From UBA8437 sp003445035 (GTDB lineage: Bacteria; Planctomycetota; Planctomycetia; Planctomycetales; Planctomycetaceae), in assembly GCA_937901285.1 (NCBI GenBank), contig CALCHI010000566.1:1-15377 (forward strand): a DNA stretch of 15,377 bases. Direction: 5' to 3'. Positions 7,049-13,375 of the stretch are shown here, piece by piece. The notes beneath the pieces are model-generated. The model was not told the origin of the DNA and ran no database searches. It was given only the letters and a program-made list of their open reading frames with translations. How positions within the stretch are numbered: position 1 is the stretch's first letter; each line of letters begins with the position of its first letter. Made by a program: the position numbers and the translations under genes.

Positions 7049-8733
7049 GGACTCGGCTCGAAGTCCCGTGCGAGACGAGGGTCAAGACGTCGGAGTTGCT
7101 CGACGGCGGTGTCAAATCCGGATTGGTTGTTCCTGAGCAACTCGACACGGGCCAGGTGAAACCACGCGGCGGAGAACCGGCTGTCGGTTGCGACGGCCGC
7201 CTCGAGCTGTTCAACCGCCTCATCGTAACGTTCTCGATCTGTCAGCCCCAACGCCAGGTTGACCCGGGCCCGCGGCAACCAGGGAGCCAGACGCACCGCC
7301 TGTCGTGCCGCATCGAACGCCTCGTCGTGTTTCGCCTGGACCTGCAATTCGACCGACAGGTTGACCCAGGCGTCGGGGAATTCGTTGTCGACGGCAATCG
7401 CCTCGCGGTGCCGACGCTCGGCGAGCTTGTGGCTTCCCGCCGCACCCAGCTCGTTGCCCAGGCTGGTCAGCGCCAGCGGAGACCGGGGGTTCTTGGCGAC
7501 GGTGTCGGTCCAGAGGTTCGCGTTGTCCAGAAACACCGGACCGCGAACCCAGGCCAGGCCCAGCAGGATCAACAACGCCGCGCCACCAAGAGTGGGGTAC
7601 CGGCGAGTGACCATCAGCCAGGCGGCCGCAACCAACAGCGGAATACTGGCCAGGTACTGGAAGTGATCGGCGACAAACGAGAACTGCATGGGGTAGATGT
7701 CAACAAAGCCGAGGGCGGGAGCCAGCGTACCGACAAACAGCAATCCCGCCGCCAGTGGACCGCGGCCGACCCGAGATCTCTGACACCATAGCGCGAACAG
7801 CACCAGCACCGCGGCCAGCGGGTAAATCCACTGGAGGATTGAGGCCGAGTCGATCGTCCAGCGGGGATAAATGAAGGCCAGTTCGGTCGGCCAGAACAGC
7901 TTTCCGGCGTAGAACCAGATCGCCCGCCCGGCGACCAAAATCCGATCGAGTGCCGAGAGGCCCAGATCGAGGTGTCCCGCCCCGATGTGGCGTTGCTCGC
8001 TCCAAACCGTCACCAATCCCATCGGCACCGCAAGCAACAGCATTGGCAACACGCTCAGCCACTCGCGGCGACCGACCCGCCCCCCCTGCCACCAACAGAT
8101 CACCAGCCACGCCGCCGGCAGTGTGACGGTGACCGTCTTGGAGAACAGTGCCGCGGCGAAGAACCCAACAGCCAGCCACCACCGGCGACCGGCCGTCCCC
8201 GGTTCCGCACGCCACCAACTCAGCCAGGCAACTGTCGACAACAGGGCGAACAGTCCCGAGAGCACATTCTTGCGTTCACTGATCCATGCCACGCTCTCGA
8301 CATGGACCGGGTGCACGGCGAACAGGGCCGCTGCCAGCCACGCTCCCGAGACCCCCAGTCCCGCCAGCAACCTCCACAACACAACCACCGAAGCGACGTG
8401 CAACAGGATGTTGACCGCGTGGTAGCCAGTGGGGTTGTCACCCCAGAGACGGTACTCGAGCCAGAAGCTGGAGTGGGTCAGCGGATAGTACTGGGGAACG
8501 CTTCCGGGTTCGAACCAGATCGTCGGGAGCCCCCCCGGATCAACCACCGCGCGACTCTCGGTAACGTGGGCGTCGTCATCCCATATGAACGCACCACCGA
8601 AGCCAGGCAAGTGGGCCACCACGGACAATCCGATCAGCAACCCGGTGGCCACTCGTGGGTTGACTCGCAGCGATTCGCCGTTCTTGGCCACCCGGAAGTC
8701 CTGTTGCCGATGGGAACTGGTCGGTTCGAGCAT
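7045..8733 (-). CDS. TMTC/PMT-like GT-C membrane glycosyltransferase with C-terminal TPRs
   Basis: 562 aa integral membrane protein. The N-terminal part matches the GT-C pattern of TMTC-type O-mannosyltransferases: FIWDDDAHVT (residues 49-58, acidic DDD in the first external loop), then YYPLTHSSFWLEYRLWG and TGYHAVNILLH. FAVHPVHVESVAWISERKNVLSGL follows. I estimate about ten hydrophobic spans up to residue 410. From about residue 416 to the end come three to four TPRs (for example DAWVNLSVELQVQAKHDEAFDAARQAV). Known relatives transfer sugars from lipid-linked donors onto proteins at the outer face of the membrane; the donor and acceptor here are not known. The next gene, an SGNH hydrolase, starts inside its stop codon. 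The start is uncertain: ATG 8733 has no clear SD, while a GTG 14 codons in is preceded by AGGA. Its promoter region faces the divergent SGNH gene. Confidence 0.87.
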   Translation of the reverse strand: MLEPTSSHRQQDFRVAKNGESLRVNPRVATGLLIGLSVVAHLPGFGGAFIWDDDAHVTESRAVVDPGGLPTIWFEPGSVPQYYPLTHSSFWLEYRLWGDNPTGYHAVNILLHVASVVVLWRLLAGLGVSGAWLAAALFAVHPVHVESVAWISERKNVLSGLFALLSTVAWLSWWRAEPGTAGRRWWLAVGFFAAALFSKTVTVTLPAAWLVICWWQGGRVGRREWLSVLPMLLLAVPMGLVTVWSEQRHIGAGHLDLGLSALDRILVAGRAIWFYAGKLFWPTELAFIYPRWTIDSASILQWIYPLAAVLVLFALWCQRSRVGRGPLAAGLLFVGTLAPALGFVDIYPMQFSFVADHFQYLASIPLLVAAAWLMVTRRYPTLGGAALLILLGLAWVRGPVFLDNANLWTDTVAKNPRSPLALTSLGNELGAAGSHKLAERRHREAIAVDNEFPDAWVNLSVELQVQAKHDEAFDAARQAVRLAPWLPRARVNLALGLTDRERYDEAVEQLEAAVATDSRFSAAWFHLARVELLRNNQSGFDTAVEQLRRLDPRLARDFEPSP

Positions 8734-8795
8734 ACGCCATCAACGCCAGGGCAACCAAGACCGTGTCACCGGGTTCGACGCCCTCGCCCACCGCT

Positions 8796-8813
8796 CTCGG
8801 CGCGATCGCCGAG
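8796..8813. repeat. Inverted repeat (CTCGGCG-CGAT-CGCCGAG), possible operator
   Basis: A perfect 7-bp inverted repeat with a 4-nt centre lies in the 100-bp gap between divergent genes. It ends 7 nt before the TAGACT -10 element at 8821, where the spacer and -35 region of that promoter would be. A bound repressor would block the promoter; an RNA hairpin role is less likely because it is upstream of the predicted transcript start. It includes one GCGATCGC octamer (8802-8809). Confidence 0.4.
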
Positions 8814-8820
8814 CTTGCAT

Positions 8821-8826
8821 TAGACT
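8821..8826 (+). promoter_or_regulatory. -10 element TAGACT of the SGNH pair, leaderless geometry
   Basis: TAGACT (octamer TAGACTCA, identical to the one at 4024) ends 7 nt before the GTG at 8834. That distance puts transcription initiation at or next to the start codon, and no Shine-Dalgarno sequence is visible. No good -35 is seen, and an inverted repeat occupies that region, so an activator or alternative sigma factor may be involved. Confidence 0.42.
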
Positions 8827-8833
8827 CACCCGC

Positions 8834-9910
8834 GTGACTGTCAACTCGCCCCCCCGGCCCGCTCGGCGCACGCCACTGGGCAAACGCCTGCTGCTGGCCG
8901 CTGCCACTGTCGTCGGCATGCTCGTTGTCGCCGAAGTGATCCTCCGCATCGCCGTTCCCGAACCCACCACCATCCGTTTCGCCCAGGACACCCAGGAACT
9001 GCAACAACTCCAACTGGACCGATTCGGTGACGTGTTGGTCAACGATCCCGTTCGGTTCTGGCAGCTGGCGCCCCACAGCCAGCTGCCCGAATCCGGATCC
9101 GAAAGCGACGGGCCATTTTTCGGAGTGATCTCCAACGGGCAGGGCTTTCGCGAGAATCACGAAATCGCACCCGGGAAGCCTGGCGGGGAAACCCGCATCC
9201 TGTTCCTGGGCGACTCCTGCACCTTCGGCTACGGAGTGGATTGGGACCAGACGTACGTGGCCGTGTGCGAAGACCGTCTCAACAAACGATCCGAGGACCG
9301 GCGGTTCGAGTGCATCAATGCGGGTGTCCCTGGCTATTCGCTGTACCAGGGCTTGCAGGTGCTCGATGACGAGGGCCCTCGGGTGAGACCGGACGTGGTG
9401 GTCGCCTGTTTCGGATTCAATGACCGTTCCGAATGGGATGGCATGAGTGATCTGCAACACGCCGCCCTGGCACCCCCGGGCTGGATGTCCGGCTGCCGCC
9501 TGGCCGGCCGTCTGTGGCGTTTGGCCCATCCGCCTTCGGCTCACAGGACTTCTGCTCGAAGACCACGGGTTTCTCCCGACGAATTTCGCGGCCTGTTGAC
9601 CCGCATCCGGACCCGCACCCGGCAACTCGGCGCCCGCCTGGCGCTGATCTCGTGGTGCGAACGCTTCCAGGTGACCGACGATCGCGACGAACGAACACCC
9701 TGGCAACAGGAACTCGACCGATTTGCCCGACGGCACCGGGTTCCGATGCTGGACCTGGTCCCACTGCTGCAACGGTGGGCCGACGAGCCGGGCCAGACGC
9801 CACAGTTTCTGGATATCGTCCACGCCACACCGGCCACGCACTCGCGAATCGCCGGCCGGGTGATCGAGACCCTGGAACCGGTGCTCGGTGGGGGGGGATC
9901 ACCGGAATGA
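8834..9910 (+). CDS. Membrane-anchored SGNH/GDSL hydrolase (first of a coupled pair)
   Basis: 358 aa from a GTG start. A basic N-terminus and a hydrophobic segment (residues 18-40, RLLLAAATVVGMLVVAEVIL) form a signal anchor. SGNH blocks are Ser128 in LFLGDSCTFGYGV, Gly164 in NAGVPGYSLYQG, Asn196 in CFGFNDRSEWDG, and Asp327 and His330 in FLDIVHATPATHS. The frame is open far upstream (to ATG 8585), but that part is antisense to the TMTC-like gene and low-quality. The GTG gives a proper anchor and sits 7 nt after a -10 element. The likely activity is a carbohydrate or lipid esterase/acyltransferase outside the cytoplasmic membrane. Its stop overlaps the next SGNH start (ATGA). A run of eight G at 9890-9897, a few codons before the stop, is a possible slippage site. 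Confidence 0.85.
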   Translation: MTVNSPPRPARRTPLGKRLLLAAATVVGMLVVAEVILRIAVPEPTTIRFAQDTQELQQLQLDRFGDVLVNDPVRFWQLAPHSQLPESGSESDGPFFGVISNGQGFRENHEIAPGKPGGETRILFLGDSCTFGYGVDWDQTYVAVCEDRLNKRSEDRRFECINAGVPGYSLYQGLQVLDDEGPRVRPDVVVACFGFNDRSEWDGMSDLQHAALAPPGWMSGCRLAGRLWRLAHPPSAHRTSARRPRVSPDEFRGLLTRIRTRTRQLGARLALISWCERFQVTDDRDERTPWQQELDRFARRHRVPMLDLVPLLQRWADEPGQTPQFLDIVHATPATHSRIAGRVIETLEPVLGGGGSPE

Positions 9911-11076
9911 CAAACGGGGCCCGCAGCGATTCGAACCGACCGGCGGCTCCTGCCGGTCGGCGGCCGCGACTGTTGGCCACCGCCATCGGCCTGATCGTTG
10001 CGGTGCTGGTCGCCGAGACAACGTTGTGGCTGACCAACCAGCCCCGCTTCCCCGTACCACACACTTTCCCGCCCCAGTTCATGCTGGTCGGTGAACCCGA
10101 CGCCGAGGGGTGGATTCGCCACGTCAACAAGCCATCGACGACAATCCGATTCCGCTACGAATCGGACCCGCGAGGATATTTCGGCACCGACCGGACCGTC
10201 GGTCACACCACCAACTCACTGGGTTTTCGCGGCGGAGAATTTCCGCTGGTGGAAACACGCGACGGAAAAATCGAAGCCATCGGCGAAAAACCCGACGGTG
10301 TGCTGCGAATTGTGTTTCTCGGCGACTCGGTGACATTTGGTGAGGGCGTGCACGATTCTGACACATTTGTCGAGCGAGTGGGCCGGCGACTGAGCACCCG
10401 GTTGGATTGCCCCGTCGAGGTCTACAACTTCGGTGTCGGCGGTCACAACACATCCGACGCCCGATGGGTCTGGCAACGATACGCCCACCATCTCGATCCC
10501 GACCTGGTCGTCTACACCTTCGTACTCAACGACGCTGAACCACGGCTGTTTCGGCTCGAGCAGCCATCCGGACAACCCACTCGCATTCCCCGTTCGTTCG
10601 AAGCCCGGTGGACAGAATGGACCAGCCAACCCGAAGGCTGGTGGACCGGATCGCGATTGGCCCGCCTGGCATGGAAACTCCAGGCCGGCTGGAAACTGGA
10701 CCGCAAAACGCTCGGGTATTACCGCGAGTTGAACGCGTCGGATTCCCCGCACTGGCACACCTGTCGTGAACAACTCGAGGCCCTGCAACTGATCGAGCCA
10801 ACGCCGGTGGTCGTGGTATTTCCCATGCTGTTCGATTTGGCAACTCACCCATTCCGCCCGGTGCATCTTGAGATCACCGACGCCTGTTCACAGGCCGAGA
10901 TCATCGATCCCTGGGAAACCCTGGCCCGTCGTGCCGGCAACAACACGCCGGAGCTGTGGGTCCATCCGACCGACATGCATCCCAACGAAATCGCACACAA
11001 GTTCACCGCCGGGGTGATCACCCAGCGGTTGGAAACACTGCTGCGGGATCAGGAACAACCCGACTCAGTCCCCTGA
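9907..11076 (+). CDS. Membrane-anchored SGNH/GDSL hydrolase (second of a coupled pair)
   Basis: 389 aa from the ATG overlapping the previous stop. The signal anchor is at residues 21-42 (LLATAIGLIVAVLVAETTLWL). Blocks are Ser141 in VFLGDSVTFGEGV, Gly176 and Gly179 in NFGVGGHNTSD, Asn208 in TFVLNDAEPRL, and Asp356 and His358 in HPTDMHPNEIAH. The last has the DxH spacing frequent in exopolysaccharide-associated SGNH proteins. Residues 230-275 are Trp-rich (WTEWTSQPEGWWTG). The extension to ATG 9514 is an out-of-frame shadow of the preceding gene, so ATG 9907 is preferred. Two different SGNH enzymes in one transcript suggest successive or alternative steps on the same surface polymer; this is inference. 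The 3' end overlaps the convergent amidase gene by 12 bp. Confidence 0.85.
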   Translation: MTNGARSDSNRPAAPAGRRPRLLATAIGLIVAVLVAETTLWLTNQPRFPVPHTFPPQFMLVGEPDAEGWIRHVNKPSTTIRFRYESDPRGYFGTDRTVGHTTNSLGFRGGEFPLVETRDGKIEAIGEKPDGVLRIVFLGDSVTFGEGVHDSDTFVERVGRRLSTRLDCPVEVYNFGVGGHNTSDARWVWQRYAHHLDPDLVVYTFVLNDAEPRLFRLEQPSGQPTRIPRSFEARWTEWTSQPEGWWTGSRLARLAWKLQAGWKLDRKTLGYYRELNASDSPHWHTCREQLEALQLIEPTPVVVVFPMLFDLATHPFRPVHLEITDACSQAEIIDPWETLARRAGNNTPELWVHPTDMHPNEIAHKFTAGVITQRLETLLRDQEQPDSVP

Positions 11077-11988
11077 GGTCGTTGGAGCCGGCAGGAACTC
11101 CCTGGGCACCTTGCAGACCATCGTATAAGCGGGGTCGAACATGTTGCCCAGGTCGTATCTGACGCACTGGGCCAACAGCAGGTTGGCCCCCAGCGGGTCG
11201 AGTCCGTAGTCCTGCACCAACCACCTCAGCATCTCGGTCGTCGCGTTCTGGGTCGCTTCGTCCAACGGCCTGGCATTGCCCGCGGTGAATATCTCGTCGT
11301 CGTTTTCGCCCCGCGGCCAGCCGATTTCGTGGTCTTTGATCAAGTCGAGCGTCACTCGAACGTCCATCGAAATCTCCAGCCCCGAACCGACAATTTCGCC
11401 ATCACCCTGCAGGGCGTGCCCGTCCCCCAGGAAGAACAGCCCCCCGGACTCGAAGACCGGGAAGTAGACGGTCACACCCTGACGAAAACCACGGTAGTCC
11501 ATGTTCCCGCCGTGTTCGGCGGAAGTGGCCGTCGAGATGGCCTGCGTCCCCTTGGCCGCCACGCCAAAGCAGCCGATCATCGGATCCAGCGGCAGGGTGA
11601 TGTGGCCGAGTTTCGATTCGGGGGTCGTCAGCGTGGCGGTCCCCTGATCGACATCAACATCCCACTCGGCCATCCCCGCCTCGGGCAGCTCGCGGACAAA
11701 ATCGGGCCGCACAACGTTGGCTGCCACGCTGGTTCCGCAGAAGGCCCAGTCGCGGTTGGGAACGATCGAGTCGAGCTTCACGACCAGCGTGTCACCCGGC
11801 TCGGCCCCGTCGACAAAGAACGGACCCGTCTGAGGATTGCCACGAGGTGTGACCTGGTCGCGGTTGGCATCTCGGCCACGGGCATCGACGGTCGTCGTGA
11901 CGATCGAATCACCGGGCTGAACCGTCAACACCGGCTCGTGAGGCCCCAGGGTGGTGAAGTAGTGAGTCGGTGTAAACTGGTGTTCCAT
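11065..11988 (-). CDS. Acetamidase/formamidase family protein (FmdA/AmdA)
   Basis: 307 aa, the usual length for this family, predicted cytoplasmic (no signal peptide). Hallmarks of FmdA_AmdA are NPQTGPFFVDGAEPGDTLVV (residues 51-70), AEHGGNMDYR (157-166) and the metal-site-like FLGDGHALQGDGE (186-198). Members hydrolyse short-chain amides (formamide, acetamide) to the acid and ammonia; the exact amide here is not known. It starts 66 nt after the NHL lyase-like gene on the same strand and is probably co-transcribed. A hairpin without U-tract lies in between. ATG 11988 is the only sensible start, because the homologous N-terminal region (EHQFTPTHYFTTLGP) begins there. No clear SD or promoter is seen directly before it. 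Confidence 0.9.
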   Translation of the reverse strand: MEHQFTPTHYFTTLGPHEPVLTVQPGDSIVTTTVDARGRDANRDQVTPRGNPQTGPFFVDGAEPGDTLVVKLDSIVPNRDWAFCGTSVAANVVRPDFVRELPEAGMAEWDVDVDQGTATLTTPESKLGHITLPLDPMIGCFGVAAKGTQAISTATSAEHGGNMDYRGFRQGVTVYFPVFESGGLFFLGDGHALQGDGEIVGSGLEISMDVRVTLDLIKDHEIGWPRGENDDEIFTAGNARPLDEATQNATTEMLRWLVQDYGLDPLGANLLLAQCVRYDLGNMFDPAYTMVCKVPREFLPAPTTSGD

Positions 11989-12024
11989 GGCCGAGTATTT
12001 CCGGATGGTTTTGGAGATCGATGA

Positions 12025-12050
12025 GTCAGGGGTCGTGTCGCCCCGCTGAC
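12025..12050 (-). other. Intergenic hairpin between lyase-like and amidase genes
   Basis: On the minus-strand transcript GTCAGCGGGG (12050-12041) can pair with CCCCTGAC (12032-12025), leaving a small bulge and an 8-nt loop. There is no U-tract after it, so it is not a standard intrinsic terminator. It could be an mRNA processing or stabilising hairpin that sets the ratio of the two proteins. Confidence 0.3.
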
Positions 12051-12054
12051 GGTC

Positions 12055-13053
12055 TCAGACGCGACGAAACTTCTGCAGCGTCGGACAGTCGGCTTCGACC
12101 AGGCCTTTCGGAACAGCGGCCGAGGCAATCACCTCAGAGGTGTAAATGTCCCCGTTGGCATCGACCCAGATGTCGTGAGGAGCGGCAAAATCGCCCGGTT
12201 CGTACGGGTTCGCCCCGCCCCCGAATCGTGACAGCAATTCCCCCGATCGGCTGAAGATGCTGACCCGCCCGCCGGTGTCGTCGAAACGCTGGTCGTTGAG
12301 TCCCGCGTGCCATCCCAGTTCGGCGACATAGACCACGTCGTCGCCGTCAATGAACACCTCGCAGGGACGGGCCACGTCGGTCCAGGCCTCGATGAACCCC
12401 CCGTCAGCGTCGAACAGCTGGATCCGGCTGTTTTCACGATCGCAGGCAAAAACCGTCCCGTCGCTGGAAACGTCGATCCCGTGCGGCAAGTGAAATTCAC
12501 CGTCACCATCACCGGGCGTCCCCCAGCTGATCTCGTACTCGCCCTCAGCCGAGAACCTGTGGACCCGACAGTTGCCGTACCCGTCGGTGATGAACAGGCG
12601 GCCGTCGGGCGCCACTGCGAGATTCGTCGGCAGGTTGAACGGACCGGCCGGCTGCCGGATCGTCAGGTAGTCCATGTTTTCGACGCCCGTGTCACTGCCC
12701 TCACCGGCAATTCCCAGCGTCTGTTCACGACGGCCATCGGTGGTATAACGATGGATCACGTGACCGTGATCATCGGTCAGCCAGATCCGGTCGTCGTCGG
12801 TGATCCAGATTCCGTGTGGCCGCTCGAACTGGCCCTCACCCCAACTGCCCACAAAGCTGCCGTCCGAGGAGTAGACGATGACGGGATGTTCGCTGCGATT
12901 GAAGGCGTAGAGGTTCCCAGCCGAATCGGTGGCTGCTCCGACCACCTCCCCGTAATTCCACCCCTCGGGCAACTGGTCCCACCCGGGGAGAGGTTCGTAA
13001 CGGTAGTCGCCCTGTCCCACGGTGCCGGCGGTGTTTTCGTTTTCAGTCGTCAT
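12055..13053 (-). CDS. NHL-repeat propeller, peptidyl-alpha-hydroxyglycine lyase (PAL)-like
   Basis: 332 aa six-bladed beta-propeller without a signal peptide, so probably cytoplasmic. The repeat pattern and conserved residues follow the lyase domain of peptidylglycine alpha-amidating enzymes. Three blade-entry histidines occur in RPHGIW (His80), LPHGID (His191) and APHDIW (His293), as expected for the Zn site. DGYGNCRV (Tyr159) and DRENSRIQLFD (Arg206/Arg210) match the segments bearing the catalytic Tyr and Arg. PAL enzymes split N-acyl-alpha-hydroxyglycine to an amide plus glyoxylate, and related proteins act on ureidoglycolate. The true substrate here is unknown; many bacterial homologues are uncharacterised and may not be lyases. 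GGAGAG (13068-13063) lies 9 nt before ATG 13053, and a TTGACG at 13107-13102 could be a -35 but has no good -10. The acetamidase/formamidase gene follows. Confidence 0.83.
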   Translation of the reverse strand: MTTENENTAGTVGQGDYRYEPLPGWDQLPEGWNYGEVVGAATDSAGNLYAFNRSEHPVIVYSSDGSFVGSWGEGQFERPHGIWITDDDRIWLTDDHGHVIHRYTTDGRREQTLGIAGEGSDTGVENMDYLTIRQPAGPFNLPTNLAVAPDGRLFITDGYGNCRVHRFSAEGEYEISWGTPGDGDGEFHLPHGIDVSSDGTVFACDRENSRIQLFDADGGFIEAWTDVARPCEVFIDGDDVVYVAELGWHAGLNDQRFDDTGGRVSIFSRSGELLSRFGGGANPYEPGDFAAPHDIWVDANGDIYTSEVIASAAVPKGLVEADCPTLQKFRRV

Positions 13054-13127
13054 CTCGATGATCTCTCCAGGTGAGCAAAACAGTCTGTGGTGTCAGTTGT
13101 TCGTCAACAGCTTTTCTCGGTCGGCGA

Positions 13128-13181
13128 TCCCACCGAACCGTTCAGATCCCCCGGAATCCGGGGCGCCGGGGATCGGTGGGA
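13128..13181. repeat. Nested inverted repeat able to form a cruciform or long hairpin
   Basis: The outer arms TCCCACCGA (13128-13136) and TCGGTGGGA (13173-13181) are perfect 9-bp complements. The inner CCCCGG (149-154 of this kilobase, i.e. 13149-13154) and CCGGGG (13158-13163) pair over AAT. ATCCCC (13146-13151) and GGGGAT (13168-13173) can alternatively pair, so two mutually exclusive folds exist. It lies upstream of both divergent genes, so it is not a terminator of either. An operator or a structured 5' region are possible roles. Confidence 0.5.
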
Positions 13182-13217
13182 GTCGTTGCATCAACACCGG
13201 GATCCGCTCGACACCGA

Positions 13218-13246
13218 TTGCGTGAGCGGGGGACCGACATTATCGT
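13218..13246 (+). promoter_or_regulatory. Weak candidate promoter for the TPR/FG-GAP gene
   Basis: TTGCGT (13218-13223), a 17-nt spacer and TATCGT (13241-13246) match the sigma-70 consensus at 3 and 4 of 6 positions. The predicted transcript would start about 120 nt before the ATG at 13376, or right at the ATG of a small ORF at 13253. Confidence 0.28.
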
Positions 13247-13375
13247 GAAATCATGTCGCGATGGAGACGAGATTTCCAGCAAGGTCACTGCCCCGGTCAC
13301 GGACATCACTCTCCTGCCGTCCGACGAATGCCGTCGACCGAACGACAACCATCACAAGCCACGGAGCACAACTAG

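Larger units (their letters stand above)
13054..13375. other. 322-bp divergent intergenic region
   Basis: It separates the minus-strand NHL gene from the plus-strand TPR/FG-GAP gene. It contains the lyase SD (13063-13068), a possible -35 for the minus strand (13102-13107) and a nested inverted repeat (13128-13181). It also has a weak plus-strand promoter (13218-13246) and a 40-codon ORF (13253-13375) whose TAG directly abuts the next ATG. I see no RNA gene of a known family. Confidence 0.6.

Noticed and set aside
8522..8536. C7 runs in the TMTC-like gene (also near 8090 and 8848) as phase-variation sites
   Set aside because: Runs of seven are expected at this GC content, and slipping would only truncate. 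Only the G8 run at 9890 has a coherent alternative product.
8585..8833. N-terminal extension of the first SGNH gene to ATG 8585
   Set aside because: The extension is antisense to the TMTC-like gene and lacks protein-like composition. GTG 8834 gives a proper signal anchor.
8576..9841. Long minus-strand ORF (421 codons)
   Set aside because: Antisense to the SGNH gene, whose catalytic blocks are clearly on the plus strand. The minus translation shows no domain.
9514..9906. Extension of the second SGNH gene to 9514
   Set aside because: It is an out-of-frame read of the preceding SGNH gene. The ATGA overlap at 9907 is the natural start.
12025..12050. Intrinsic terminator after the NHL gene
   Set aside because: The stem is reasonable, but no U-tract follows and a co-directional gene begins 36 nt later, so I list it only as a hairpin.
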